Source: an uncultured Lachnospiraceae bacterium
GTDB lineage: Bacteria > Bacillota > Clostridia > Lachnospirales > Lachnospiraceae
Reading direction: 5' to 3'
DNA: 64,000 nt
NCBI GenBank assembly: GCA_910579735.1
Contig: CAJTUZ010000019.1
Span: forward strand, 1-64,000
In this document: in pieces, positions 1-8,874 of the stretch
Position numbering within the stretch: position 1 is the first letter of the stretch
Layout: each line of letters starts with the position of its first letter
Translations under genes and position numbers: made by a program
Notes under the pieces: model-generated
Database searches by the model: none
Told to the model about the DNA's origin: nothing
The model's input: only the letters and a program-made list of their open reading frames with translations

Positions 1-53
1 AGAGCGCCGCCCTGTCACGGCGGAGGTCGTGGGTTCGAGTCCCATCCGGGTCG
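1..53 (+). tRNA. tRNA-Asp (GTC), 5' part outside window
   Basis: The anticodon stem CCGCC/GGCGG encloses the loop CTGTCAC, giving anticodon GTC. It is followed by a normal variable region, a T arm with GGTTCGAGT, and the 3' acceptor strand ending at 53. The D arm and 5' acceptor strand lie before base 1. No CCA is encoded. It is the first visible member of an Asp-Val-Leu tRNA run. Confidence 0.93.
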
Positions 54-63
54 TTATTTCTTT

Positions 64-136
64 GGGATCTTAGCTCAGCTGGGAGAGCATCTGCCTTACA
101 AGCAGAGGGTCATAGGTTCGAGCCCTATAGGTCCCA
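64..136 (+). tRNA. tRNA-Val (TAC)
   Basis: Complete cloverleaf: acceptor GGGATCT pairs with AGGTCCC, D arm TAGCTCAGCTGGGAGAGCA, anticodon loop CTTACAA (anticodon TAC), T loop GGTTCGAGC, discriminator A at 136. CCA is not encoded. It lies 10 bp after tRNA-Asp, so the two are probably one transcript. Confidence 0.96.
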
Positions 137-201
137 TTTATTGCAGGTCATGATCATGCATTACAGCAGCATGCGGCAGACAATTGCATAGGTAAAAATA
201 C

Positions 202-285
202 GCAGGTATGGTGGAATAGGCAGACACAAGAGACTTAAAATCTCTCGGGGGCAACTCCGTGCCGGTTCAAGTCCGGCTACCTGCA
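202..285 (+). tRNA. tRNA-Leu (TAA)
   Basis: Class II tRNA with a long variable arm (CGGGGGCAACTCCG). The acceptor GCAGGTA pairs with TACCTGC. The anticodon loop is ACTTAAAAT-like with anticodon TAA, and the T loop GGTTCAAGT is normal. The terminator starting at 295 ends this tRNA cluster. Confidence 0.96.
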
Positions 286-294
286 TTTTTATTT

Positions 295-327
295 AACAGA
301 GGATGGCATCCGCCGTTCTCTGTTTTT
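295..327 (+). terminator. Terminator of the tRNA cluster
   Basis: AACAGAG pairs with CTCTGTT around a second stem ATGGC/GCCGT with an ATCC loop, and a run of T follows. It sits just after tRNA-Leu and before the sugar transporter operon. Confidence 0.85.
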
Positions 328-458
328 GTCTGTACAGGAAGTACATTTTTTGGTATGATATGGAAAGAAGAAACGGGTATACTGAATATTGTGCCTGCGC
401 ATAGCGGACGATATCCGCATGAAATGCTGCAGGTTATGAGAAAGGCACAGGTATTATC

Positions 459-1559
459 ATGGAAGTTGTATTACAGAATCTGACGAAAAAATTCCCGGGT
501 CGTGATAAAAAGAACCGTGAAGATGTGATTGCAGTCAACGATTTTACGTTTGAAATTCCGGATGGAAAGCTGATCGGCCTGCTCGGACCTTCCGGGTGCG
601 GTAAGAGCACGACGCTGCATTTAATAAGCGGATTGCAGAAACCGACAAGCGGCAGGATCTTTTTCGGAGAAGATGATGTGACACAGCTGCCTCCGGAACA
701 TAGAGGCATCGGACTGGTGTTTCAAAATTATGCGCTTTATCCGCATCTGAATGTGAAACAGAATATTATGTTTCCGCTGCAGAATCTGAAGGGAAAAGAC
801 AAGCTTTCCAAAGACGAAATGTCAAAGAAGGCATTGGAGGCAGCGAAACTTGTACAGATAGAAGAACTGATGAGCCGCAAACCCGGAGAATTGTCCGGCG
901 GGCAGCAGCAGCGTGTGGCGATCGCGCGTGCGCTGGTAAAAATGCCCAAAGTATTACTGCTTGACGAGCCGCTTTCCAACTTGGATGCCCGTCTGCGGCT
1001 CCAGACAAGAGAAGAGATCAGACGGATTCAGAAGGCTACGAAGATTACGACGATTTTTGTAACGCATGATCAGGAGGAAGCCATGAGCATTTCCGATATG
1101 ATCGTTGTGATGAAAGAGGGCGTCGTACAGCAGATCGGAAAGCCGCAGGAAGTTTACGACAATCCGGCGAATCTGTTTGTGGCAAGGTTTTTGGGCACGC
1201 CGCCGATCAATGTCTTTGACGGGGAAATAAAAGGCTCCAAATTATATATCGGGCAGGATGCGGTTCTGGATATCAAAGGAAGCGCTGACCGGGAAGTCCA
1301 TGTCGGCATCCGGCCGGAAGGATTTGTACTAAAAGAAGACGGCCCGCTTTGCTGTCAGCTAAGCGGTGTGGAAGTTATGGGACGCGACATCAGCGTGGTT
1401 TCCACTCATGCGGCATCCTTAAATCCGACAGTCCGTTCGATCATCGGTACGGACAACCGGGTCGATGGCAGTCAGGAGAAGGTTCGTTTCGCGCTTTTGC
1501 CCCGTAAGGTATTTCTTTTTGATAAGCAGACGCAGGAGCGGATTGATTTCGACGTTTAA
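459..1559 (+). CDS. Sugar ABC transporter ATP-binding protein (MsmK/UgpC/MalK-like)
   Basis: Cytoplasmic ATPase of the carbohydrate-uptake (CUT1) ABC family, 366 aa, the usual length. Seen in order: Walker A GPSGCGKST near residue 44, Q-loop VFQNYALYPH near 88, signature LSGGQQQR near 146, Walker B VLLLDEP, D-loop SNLDA, and switch histidine in FVTHDQEEA. A C-terminal regulatory (TOBE-like) region containing GIRPEG follows from about residue 235. It is the first gene of an operon with two permeases and a binding protein, so it should energise that importer. In this family one ATPase often serves several importers, and the two other sugar importers in this window (22220-23931, 38530-40336) have no ATPase. 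The substrate cannot be told from sequence. Confidence 0.93.
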   Translation: MEVVLQNLTKKFPGRDKKNREDVIAVNDFTFEIPDGKLIGLLGPSGCGKSTTLHLISGLQKPTSGRIFFGEDDVTQLPPEHRGIGLVFQNYALYPHLNVKQNIMFPLQNLKGKDKLSKDEMSKKALEAAKLVQIEELMSRKPGELSGGQQQRVAIARALVKMPKVLLLDEPLSNLDARLRLQTREEIRRIQKATKITTIFVTHDQEEAMSISDMIVVMKEGVVQQIGKPQEVYDNPANLFVARFLGTPPINVFDGEIKGSKLYIGQDAVLDIKGSADREVHVGIRPEGFVLKEDGPLCCQLSGVEVMGRDISVVSTHAASLNPTVRSIIGTDNRVDGSQEKVRFALLPRKVFLFDKQTQERIDFDV

Positions 1560-1585
1560 GGCCTGTGTAAAAATGAGGGATGAAT

Positions 1586-2491
1586 ATGAGAAAGAGAAAA
1601 TTAAGCGAAAGCTCTCTGAAAGGCTGGCTCTACCTTTTGCCGGCGCTCCTGTTTCTGGGCGTTTTCATGGTATATCCGTTGGTTGATGTTTTCGTATATT
1701 CTTTTGAAGAGGGATATAATTCGGCTTCGCAGACCTATATGGGGGTAGGTTCCTATAATTATTCTTATGTGCTGCATGATCCCTATTTCCTGCAGGCCGT
1801 AAAAAATACCTTTATTCTGGTCATCATCACGGTGCCCCTGTCGACGGCCATTGCGCTGCTCATTGCAACGGGACTGCATGCGGTCAAACCGCTCAGAAAT
1901 CTGTTCCAGACCGTTTATTTTCTGCCGTATGTGACCAATACGCTGGCTGTCGGCCTGGTATTTATGATCCTGTTTAAAAAGACGGCCTATTCGGACGGAT
2001 TTATCAATCTGATCATCAAATGGTTTGGCGGCGGCGCGGTCGATTTCATTGATGGACCGTACTGGGCGAAGATGTTTGTTTTATGCTTTTATACGATATG
2101 GGTTGTTATGCCGTTTAAGATCCTGATCTTAACGAGTGCGCTTTCTTCCGTGAACCGGGATTATTACAATGCGGCCAGAGTCGATGGCACTTCGAAACGC
2201 AGAATCTTTATGCGGATCACGCTGCCGATGATTTCACCGATGATCTTTTACCTCGTGATTACCGGATTTATCGGGGCCTTTAAGGCATACAGCGATGTGG
2301 TTGCGCTGTTTGGCACGGATTTGAACGCCGCGGAAATGAATACGATTGTCGGTTACGTTTATGATATGCTTTACGGAGACAGCGGCGGTTATCCGTCCTA
2401 TGCGTCTGCGGCGGCAATTATATTGTTTGCCATTGTGCTGACGATCACCTGCATCAATCTTCTGATCAGCAAAAAGAATGTGCATTATTGA
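1586..2491 (+). CDS. Sugar ABC transporter permease, MalF-type
   Basis: Integral membrane subunit of a CUT1 sugar importer, about 301 aa and about six hydrophobic segments, starting with a basic N-terminus and LYLLPALLFLGVFMVYP. The cytoplasmic EAA-type coupling loop AARVDGTSKRRIF, which docks on the ATPase, lies near residues 194-206. An in-frame ATG also exists at 1580, but the ribosome site GAGGG (1575-1579) abuts it, so 1586 is preferred. It lies 26 bp after the ATPase gene and is followed by the second permease. The heterodimer partner is the product of 2569-3432. Confidence 0.92.
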   Translation: MRKRKLSESSLKGWLYLLPALLFLGVFMVYPLVDVFVYSFEEGYNSASQTYMGVGSYNYSYVLHDPYFLQAVKNTFILVIITVPLSTAIALLIATGLHAVKPLRNLFQTVYFLPYVTNTLAVGLVFMILFKKTAYSDGFINLIIKWFGGGAVDFIDGPYWAKMFVLCFYTIWVVMPFKILILTSALSSVNRDYYNAARVDGTSKRRIFMRITLPMISPMIFYLVITGFIGAFKAYSDVVALFGTDLNAAEMNTIVGYVYDMLYGDSGGYPSYASAAAIILFAIVLTITCINLLISKKNVHY

Positions 2492-2568
2492 CAGCCGGCA
2501 GCGCACAACTGTGCGGGAGCCGCGGCAGTGCGGATGCGGACGTATGGAAAGAAAGGGGAACGGGCAGA

Positions 2569-3432
2569 ATGGATTATGCCAAAGTGGAGAAAAATGCCAG
2601 GATTCACAATAGAATAACAAGTGTTATAACATATGTATTATTGACGTTTTGGGCAGTTATCGTGCTGTTTCCTTTTTACTGGATGATCCTGACATCGGTA
2701 AAAAGTTACGGTGCATATAATTCGGAATATATCCCGAAGTTTTATACGCTGTCGCCGACCGTACAGAATTATATCGACGCGTTTACGACGGTGCCGCTCG
2801 GGCATTATCTGTTAAATACAGCATTCTTTACGATCGTGACCACAGCCATCATGCTGTTTGTGGTGACGTTTGCAGCATTTGCTTTTGCCAGACTGGACTT
2901 TAAAGGGAAAAACGCTGCATTTCTGGGATTCCTTTCTCTTATGATGATTCCGAATGAACTGGTGATCATTACGAATTTCGTGACGGTGACGAATCTTGAT
3001 CTGCGTAATACGTTTCCGGGACTGATTTTACCCTCGGTCATGTCGGTCTTTTATATCTATCTGTTAAAAGAGAATTTTGAGCAGATACCGGACAGTTTAT
3101 ATTATGCGGCCAAAGTCGATGGCACCTCCGATCTGAAATATCTGTTAAAGGTGATGATCCCGATATCAAAGCCGACGCTCGTTACCATAACGATATTAAA
3201 GGTGATCGAATGCTGGAATTCTTATGTGTGGCCCCGCCTGATCACGGATGACGAAGCCTATTTTCTGGTGTCGAACGGCATTCAGGAGATCAGGGAGAAC
3301 GGGTTTGGCCGTGAAAATATTCCGGCGATGATGGCGGCGGTCGTCGTTATTTCATTCCCATTGATCGTATTATTTCTGATATTCCGTAAGAAAGTAATGG
3401 AAGGCGTTTCAAGAGGCGGAACCAAGGGATAA
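2569..3432 (+). CDS. Sugar ABC transporter permease, MalG-type
   Basis: Second membrane subunit of the importer, about 287 aa. It has the typical MalG N-terminus (VLLTFWAVIVLFPFYWMILTS), the EAA loop YAAKVDGTSDLKYLLKV, and a C-terminal KKVMEGVSRGGTKG tail. An open frame extends upstream to a TTG at 2488, but those residues are not MalG-like. ATG 2569 follows AAAGGGG and gives the normal family length. The gene lies 20 bp before the binding-protein gene, whose product should deliver sugar to this permease pair. Confidence 0.92.
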   Translation: MDYAKVEKNARIHNRITSVITYVLLTFWAVIVLFPFYWMILTSVKSYGAYNSEYIPKFYTLSPTVQNYIDAFTTVPLGHYLLNTAFFTIVTTAIMLFVVTFAAFAFARLDFKGKNAAFLGFLSLMMIPNELVIITNFVTVTNLDLRNTFPGLILPSVMSVFYIYLLKENFEQIPDSLYYAAKVDGTSDLKYLLKVMIPISKPTLVTITILKVIECWNSYVWPRLITDDEAYFLVSNGIQEIRENGFGRENIPAMMAAVVVISFPLIVLFLIFRKKVMEGVSRGGTKG

Positions 3433-3451
3433 GAAGGAGGCATGAAGGAAA

Positions 3452-5065
3452 ATGCTTAAGCGTACGATGACGCGTTTATGCCTGGCGGTACTGACAGCCG
3501 GTATGATATCTGCACTGACAGGGTGTCATGGCAGGGAAGGACTAAGCGCTTTTGAGATTCCGGAAAAAATGGATACATCCGGAGAATATGAGATCACATT
3601 CTGGGCTAAAAATGATACGAATAAGACACAGACGGCCATTTATGAGCAGGCCATTGCCGACTTTGAAGAGCTGTATCCGAATATTACGGTGAATCTGCGT
3701 TTGTATACGGATTACGGTAAAATTTATAATGACGTAATAACCAATATTACAACCGGTACGACGCCCAATGTCTGTATTACGTATCCCGATCATATAGCCA
3801 CTTATCTGACGGGCAGTAATCTTGTCGTACCTTTGGAAGAACTTTTTGTGGACGACAGGTATGGTCTGGGCGGAAGTGAAGTGCGTTTCGATGCACCGTC
3901 TAAAGAGGAGATCATTCCGCAGTTCCTGGAGGAATGTTCTTTTGGCGGTCATTATTACGCGGTGCCGTATATGCGCTCTACGGAGGCCTGTTATATCAAT
4001 AAGACCTATGTGGAGGCGCTTGGATATACGCTGCCGGATGCCCTGACGTGGGATTTTATCTGGGAAGTTTCCGAAGCGGCCATGGAACAGGATGCGGAGG
4101 GCACCTTTCTGCTCAACGGACAGAAGGTCATGATCCCTTTTATCTATAAATCGACCGACAATATGATGATCCAGATGTTAAAGCAAAAAGGAGCCGGTTA
4201 TTCGACAGAAGATGGTGAGCTGCTTTTATTTAACGATACGACGGGGGAACTGCTTGAGACGATAGCGAAGCACGCGCAAAGCGGTGCGTTCTCCACGTTT
4301 AAGATATCCAGTTACCCGGCCAATTTCCTGAATGCCGGCCAGTGCGTTTTTGCCATAGATTCTACGGCAGGCGCTACCTGGATGGGAACGGATGCGCCGC
4401 TTTGCGATATCAGCGAAGATAAGATCGTGGAATTTGAAACGCAGGTCATGCCGATTCCGCAGTTTGATGTGCAGAATCCGCAGATGATATCCCAGGGACC
4501 CTCGGTTTGTATTTTTAATAAGGAAGATACACAGGAAGTGCTGGCTTCCTGGCTCTTTGTCCAGTATCTTTTGTCCAATGACGTCCAGATCGCTTATGCG
4601 GAAACGGAAGGATATGTGCCCGTTACGACAAAAGCGCAGGAGTCGTCTGCCTATCAGGATTATTTGTCCCGGTGCGGGGAAGATAACGAGCAGTATTATG
4701 ATATCAAGATCAAAGCGTCTGAATTATTGCTTCAAAATGTCGCACATACGTTTGTTACACCGGTTTTTAACGGATCGACCTCTCTTCGTGACGCTTCGGG
4801 GCAGCTGATCGAGAATACGGTGAAATCGGTCAGAAGGAATGAAACGATCGACGACGCTTATTTCGAGGAGCTTTACAGCGATATGATCTCCCTGCATCGT
4901 CTGGATCAACTGGCCGGATTACGGGATACGGCTTCTTCTGAGAAGGCCGATCTTGGGAAACTGCCGCAGACTTCGGTGATCCTGTTATTGTCCCTGGCAG
5001 GCGCCTGGATGATGATTATATGCTTTCTGATTGTCCGGATGGTGAAAAAGAAACGGGAACTGTAG
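3452..5065 (+). CDS. Extracellular sugar-binding lipoprotein with C-terminal membrane helix
   Basis: Predicted lipoprotein of 537 aa: signal peptide with lipobox LTGC (Cys near residue 25), then a periplasmic-binding-protein type 1 fold beginning YEITFWAKNDTNKTQ, as in CUT1 sugar-binding proteins. The ribosome site AAGGAGG precedes it. Odd points: it is about 100 aa longer than usual, and it ends with a strong hydrophobic stretch (near 508-528) followed by MVKKKREL. The protein may therefore be held at the membrane at both ends, which is rare for this family. It is transcribed with the ATPase and both permeases, so it is probably their receptor. Ligand unknown. Confidence 0.88.
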   Translation: MLKRTMTRLCLAVLTAGMISALTGCHGREGLSAFEIPEKMDTSGEYEITFWAKNDTNKTQTAIYEQAIADFEELYPNITVNLRLYTDYGKIYNDVITNITTGTTPNVCITYPDHIATYLTGSNLVVPLEELFVDDRYGLGGSEVRFDAPSKEEIIPQFLEECSFGGHYYAVPYMRSTEACYINKTYVEALGYTLPDALTWDFIWEVSEAAMEQDAEGTFLLNGQKVMIPFIYKSTDNMMIQMLKQKGAGYSTEDGELLLFNDTTGELLETIAKHAQSGAFSTFKISSYPANFLNAGQCVFAIDSTAGATWMGTDAPLCDISEDKIVEFETQVMPIPQFDVQNPQMISQGPSVCIFNKEDTQEVLASWLFVQYLLSNDVQIAYAETEGYVPVTTKAQESSAYQDYLSRCGEDNEQYYDIKIKASELLLQNVAHTFVTPVFNGSTSLRDASGQLIENTVKSVRRNETIDDAYFEELYSDMISLHRLDQLAGLRDTASSEKADLGKLPQTSVILLLSLAGAWMMIICFLIVRMVKKKREL

Positions 5066-5183
5066 GAAGAAATCGGCAATAATACTATTGATTTATTGGA
5101 AATTTCATGTATAATTATCTCGATATCTATTAACAAAAGTTTCTAAGTACTGATTGAGAAGATTTCAAAGAGGAGAGGAAAAC

Positions 5184-5918
5184 ATGAAAAAGCTTACAGC
5201 ATTACTTATGATCGCGGCATTTGCACTTACCTGTGTGGGCTGCGGTGCAGGCAAGGGAGACGATGCAAAGTCCGAAGGCGTTATGACATACGAGGAGTAT
5301 GTTGCAGCGGATCTGGATACGGAAGTTGTTATTGAAACATACGTACAGGCAAAACAGTCCTGGTGGGAGAATCAGGCGACTGTTTATACACAGGACAAAG
5401 ACGGCGGTTATTTCCTGTACAATATGGCCTGCTCTGAAGAAGACTATGCCAAACTGACACCCGGAACGAAGATCAAGGTAACAGGATACAAAGCGGAGTG
5501 GTCAGGCGAAGTAGAGATCATCGACGCTACGTTTGAGATCGAGGATGGCAATTATGTTGCCAAAGCAGAAGACGTTACATCCCTGCTTGGTTCCGAGGAT
5601 CTGATCAAACATCAGAATAAATTCGTTTCCTTCAAAGGGATGACGGTAGAAGCGGCAGGACAGGATGCAGACGGAAATGACGTGGCATTTTTATATAGCT
5701 GGGATGGCTCCGGACAGGACGGCGACGATCTGTACTTTAACGTTTCTCTGAACGGCAGCACCTATACTTTTACGGTAGAATCTTATCTGTGCGACAATAC
5801 AACAGATGTTTATAATGCAGTGAAGGGACTGAACATCGGCGATAAAGTGGACATGGAAGGTTTCTTATACTGGTATGAAGGCGCTAACCCGCATATTACA
5901 TCCGTAACGGTAAAATAA
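5184..5918 (+). CDS. Lipoprotein with two OB-like repeats, function unknown
   Basis: About 244 aa. Signal peptide with lipobox (Cys in CVGCGAG), so it should be anchored on the outer face of the membrane. The mature part contains two similar units, each ending in a strand pattern: GTKIKVTGYKAEWSGEVEII, then GDKVDMEGFLYWYEGANPHI. This is the arrangement of paired OB-fold domains. ATG 5184 follows AGAGGAGAGG. The open frame begins 30 bases earlier, but that segment is not a signal peptide. It follows the sugar-binding protein by 118 bp on the same strand and ends at a terminator, so it may be an accessory of that transporter. No enzyme motif was recognised. Confidence 0.75.
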   Translation: MKKLTALLMIAAFALTCVGCGAGKGDDAKSEGVMTYEEYVAADLDTEVVIETYVQAKQSWWENQATVYTQDKDGGYFLYNMACSEEDYAKLTPGTKIKVTGYKAEWSGEVEIIDATFEIEDGNYVAKAEDVTSLLGSEDLIKHQNKFVSFKGMTVEAAGQDADGNDVAFLYSWDGSGQDGDDLYFNVSLNGSTYTFTVESYLCDNTTDVYNAVKGLNIGDKVDMEGFLYWYEGANPHITSVTVK

Positions 5919-5965
5919 TGCAGGCAGTGTTTTAACAAATGAATACAGCAGTATGACATAAAAAG

Positions 5966-6005
5966 TCGGGATTGAATAACGAGTGATATTCAATCCCGAT
6001 ATTTT
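5966..6005. terminator. Bidirectional terminator
   Basis: TCGGGATTGAAT pairs perfectly with ATTCAATCCCGA around a 10-nt loop, with ATTTTGTTT after it on + and AAAA before it. It separates the sugar operon from the convergent minus-strand pair. Confidence 0.85.
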
Positions 6006-6083
6006 GTTTGTACAGAGAGCGCCCGCAGGGCATTTGACCCGCTGCTGCACAAATTCCGATCAGAAACGCCGGCAGCGTCCGGG

Positions 6084-6905
6084 CTAGGAAGTCGGTTTCC
6101 TGAGCGGGCAGTTCGACATACTGATCTTATCTTTTAACACGGTAAGTCCGTAGTCTATCAGATAATCCTGCAAAATAGGAATGGACTGTGAAGAAGTAGG
6201 CCCTATGATGATTTCCCCGATCAGATCGGAGAAATGCATGCCCAGTCTGCCGCACAGTCTGTTAAGATCAAGCGGGTAATACTTTTTGATGCGCTCGACG
6301 GATACATGATATTTGGGTTCCACGGCAAATTCGTTCAGGATAAACGGAGAGATCACCAGACGGGACTCCTTTTCGCTTGCAAAAGAAGGATGCTTAAAGG
6401 CGGCCGACTGTATCCACGCTTCATTCATCAGACTCTGCAGTTCCGCCATATCCGGAGAGAATCTCGGGGAATTTTTGATTAACTGGTAAAATGCATCGAC
6501 AAGCCGGTGCTCCCGCATATCCTCCTGATAGTATACGGTCTGCAGCGATACGGCGCCTCCGATCATCTTATGCATCAGCTTCTCATGAAAGGCGATACAT
6601 ACACCCTGGCCAAGATGTGCGTACCGTTCCCACTGTGAGGCGTCGTCCCTGTATTTGGAGAAACATGCCGCGTAGGCGGAATAGTGAAACTCCTCTTCCA
6701 TTTCTTTATGGAAAAAGCGGTCTATCGCGCGGCTTTTCTCTTTTTCTCCGTCTGCTGTCAGTTTATCGACGACAGCTCTGCATATGCCGTGCATAAAAAG
6801 CCGCATTTCGGATGTGTCGTTCATATTTAAGATATTGTTAAGCCGCAGCTCCGCGCAGCGTATGATGCCGTCAAATGCGGCAAAGTCCGTATAATGATAT
6901 AACAT
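6084..6905 (-). CDS. DUF2971 family protein
   Basis: 273 aa, cytoplasmic, no signal peptide. The opening MLYHYTDFAAFDGIIR, the NDTSEM segment, the central SQWERYAHLGQGVCIAF and the late SRLVISPF region are the pattern of DUF2971, a family of unknown function often found in accessory regions. It starts 3 bp after the Nudix gene stop, so the two are cotranscribed. No catalytic role is assigned. A role in nucleotide or ADP-ribose metabolism is only a guess from the Nudix neighbour. Confidence 0.72.
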   Translation of the reverse strand: MLYHYTDFAAFDGIIRCAELRLNNILNMNDTSEMRLFMHGICRAVVDKLTADGEKEKSRAIDRFFHKEMEEEFHYSAYAACFSKYRDDASQWERYAHLGQGVCIAFHEKLMHKMIGGAVSLQTVYYQEDMREHRLVDAFYQLIKNSPRFSPDMAELQSLMNEAWIQSAAFKHPSFASEKESRLVISPFILNEFAVEPKYHVSVERIKKYYPLDLNRLCGRLGMHFSDLIGEIIIGPTSSQSIPILQDYLIDYGLTVLKDKISMSNCPLRKPTS

Positions 6906-6908
6906 AGG

Positions 6909-7562
6909 TTACCTCCATAGATCCGATATAAAGTACATGAGTGCCGCCCAGGTATAAACGGAATAAAAGATGCCGTCGGCGTCTCTGCCGGTGCGCAGGA
7001 TTACTTTCGCCTCTTCCTGCGTGAGCAGTTTGAAGCCATCGAAACATTCGCTGCCGACCGCGCCATCCTGTGACAGAACCGATAGGTCAGGCAGATGAAC
7101 GACTGCGCATACAAGCGCGTTGCTTTCATCCGTCATGCCCGGTGAGGAAAACAACAGCGGATTGACGATTGAAAGCGAATCCTTTTCCTGCAGACGGATG
7201 CCGGTTTCCTCCAGGATCTCCCGCCTGGCAGCAGTAAGGACGGGGGCGTTTGCCGCCGCATCTTCCGGGTCTAAAAGCCCGGCCGGAGGACTTAATAGAA
7301 ACTGGCCTGCCGGATAACGATATTCCTGTGTCAGAAGCAGCTTTGGTTCCTCATCCGCTGTTTTCAGGATCACGATACATGTTACGGCGTCCGGCAGCAT
7401 CGTGCGAAAATCCGCATCGGATTTTATGGCAGCTAAATGCTCTAAAGATCTTCTGGTAGCATTGTAGTAATGTTTGTCCGTATCGTATTGCAGATCAAAG
7501 ACGTTTAGAAATCTGGAAGAAAACAGAGGTTTTATATGTTCTTTTTTGATGATCGGTTTCAT
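6909..7562 (-). CDS. Nudix hydrolase, ADP-ribose pyrophosphatase-like
   Basis: 217 aa. The Nudix helix REILEETGI, preceded by PPAGLLDPED, identifies the fold that hydrolyses nucleoside diphosphates linked to another group. The PPAG(L) lead is typical of ADP-ribose pyrophosphatases (NudF type). The spacing between the Gly and the REUXEE core is longer than in the standard box because of a short Ala-rich insert (AAANAPV). It is upstream gene of a two-gene operon with the DUF2971 protein. Substrate not proven. Confidence 0.85.
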   Translation of the reverse strand: MKPIIKKEHIKPLFSSRFLNVFDLQYDTDKHYYNATRRSLEHLAAIKSDADFRTMLPDAVTCIVILKTADEEPKLLLTQEYRYPAGQFLLSPPAGLLDPEDAAANAPVLTAARREILEETGIRLQEKDSLSIVNPLLFSSPGMTDESNALVCAVVHLPDLSVLSQDGAVGSECFDGFKLLTQEEAKVILRTGRDADGIFYSVYTWAALMYFISDLWR

Positions 7563-7890
7563 ATCTGCGGCCTTTCTGAATAGAATCTGTCAGTATTTAT
7601 TTGGTTAAAACACAGGCGCGCACAATATGGAGCCTGTGCGCGGTCTGTATCCTTATTGTAATATAGATTGTCTGAATTGGCAAATGTTCCCGCAGAAAAA
7701 TCCTCCGGCAGTTTCTGCAGGAGTCTGGTTCACACCCAAAAATATCGTATCCACAACATTTTCTTCATATCCTGGGAATTTCTTTCGATATATATATCAA
7801 AGAAAAGCTGATTTGGCATGTTATGTAAAGAAGCTAACGAAAGATGTATGTTAGAAGGACTGAGCAGAAGAATAAAGGAGGAAAATGATC
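7563..7890. other. Intergenic region between divergent genes
   Basis: 328 bp between the minus-strand Nudix gene and the plus-strand FlxA-like gene. It contains an inverted repeat CGCGCACA/TGTGCGCG near 7617-7642 and an AT palindrome GATATATATATC near 7788-7799. I saw no convincing sigma-28 (TAAA...GCCGATAA) promoter. A 75-codon open frame at 7627-7854 shows no protein-like features. Confidence 0.5.
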
Positions 7891-8658
7891 ATGACAGTAA
7901 ATGGAGTAAGCGGAAGCGGCAACAGTATGGCGGCAGGCGCACCCGGCATGTCACAGGCATCCGATCCCGTCAGCAAAAATCTGCAGCGTCAGATAGCTGA
8001 TACACAGAAACAATTGCAGGAACTTTCCGCAAACAAAGATTTAAGCAGTGAAGAGAAAATGAAGAAACGGCAGGAGCTGCAGAAAAAGATCAGCGATCTG
8101 AATATACAATTACGTCAGCATCAGATCGAACAGCGCCGGGCGAAACAGCAGGAGCAGGAATCTTTTGACGATATGCTCGGCGCAGGGCCCGGAGCCGCTA
8201 AAGGGAAGGCGAAAGAGCAGGGCGCCGGTATTTCTACGGCCAGCATGGAGGCAATGATCTCTGCGGATGCGGCAATGGGACAGGCGAAGGCCCAGGGCAG
8301 TGTGGCGACCAAAATGGAAGGAAGAGCCGGAGTATTAAAAGCGGAGATTGCTTTGGACGCAGCACGGGGCGGTGATGTGGAAGCAAAACAGGCAGAACTT
8401 GCCGATGTAGAGAAGACGGCTATGAATGCAGCGAGCGCGCAGATGAATTCTCTGGCGGAGGCAGATAAAGCTTTGGAGAACGCCGGAAAGACAGATGAGA
8501 GCACAACTGAGAAGAAGAAAGACGATGAAGAGGAAAAGACCGGTGAGGAAGGCAGAGAAGGAGAGGCAGACACGGTAGGAAATGCCGCGGCAGAAGATGC
8601 GGCTGCAGCGCAGATCGCCCCTGTCGTGCACTATACGCCGGTAGACGTGCGCCTGTAG
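7891..8658 (+). CDS. FlxA-like protein
   Basis: 255 aa, cytoplasmic, low complexity. Residues about 25-100 form a coiled coil (ISDLNIQLRQHQIEQRRAKQ) with the RQIADTQKQLQELSANKDLS opening seen in FlxA-like proteins, a family linked to flagellar regulons in enteric bacteria. The middle is Ala-rich. The tail (about 200-230) is a Lys/Glu-rich acidic stretch, followed by PVVHYTPVDVRL. AAAGGAGG (7874-7881) gives 9-nt spacing to ATG 7891 and only 3 to ATG 7885, so 7891 is chosen. It is a single-gene unit with its own terminator. Function in this group is not established. Confidence 0.7.
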   Translation: MTVNGVSGSGNSMAAGAPGMSQASDPVSKNLQRQIADTQKQLQELSANKDLSSEEKMKKRQELQKKISDLNIQLRQHQIEQRRAKQQEQESFDDMLGAGPGAAKGKAKEQGAGISTASMEAMISADAAMGQAKAQGSVATKMEGRAGVLKAEIALDAARGGDVEAKQAELADVEKTAMNAASAQMNSLAEADKALENAGKTDESTTEKKKDDEEEKTGEEGREGEADTVGNAAAEDAAAAQIAPVVHYTPVDVRL

Positions 8659-8675
8659 AATGCGGAAAGAAGGAT

Positions 8676-8709
8676 GGGAAGAGATGTGGAATACGTCTCT
8701 TCCTTTTTT
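8676..8709 (+). terminator. Terminator after the FlxA-like gene
   Basis: GGAAGAGA pairs with TCTCTTCC across an 11-nt loop, followed by TTTTTT. Confidence 0.85.
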
Positions 8710-8874
8710 GCGTTCTGCAGGAAGGTCTTGCGGAAGGGTATTTTTGCCGTTTACGCTTATGGTTGTATTTTGTGCATAAATGTTTTATCATTAATTTCGG
8801 ATAAAGCGGCAGGCTTGTAAAAAGGTAGTAAGCGATTCCGGAAACCAAAAGCCGGGCCGCATGGAGGGAAGACA

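Noticed and set aside
7627..7854. 75-codon open frame before the FlxA-like gene
   Set aside because: No ribosome site, composition not protein-like, Cys/Pro/Tyr-rich translation typical of noncoding DNA.
7563..7890. Flagellar sigma-28 promoter for the FlxA-like gene
   Set aside because: No TAAA / GCCGATAA pair with 15-bp spacing; only weak partial matches.
8121..8573. 150-codon open frame antisense to the FlxA-like gene
   Set aside because: Ser/Ala/Phe-rich shadow produced by the Glu/Lys/Ala-rich coding strand; no ribosome site.
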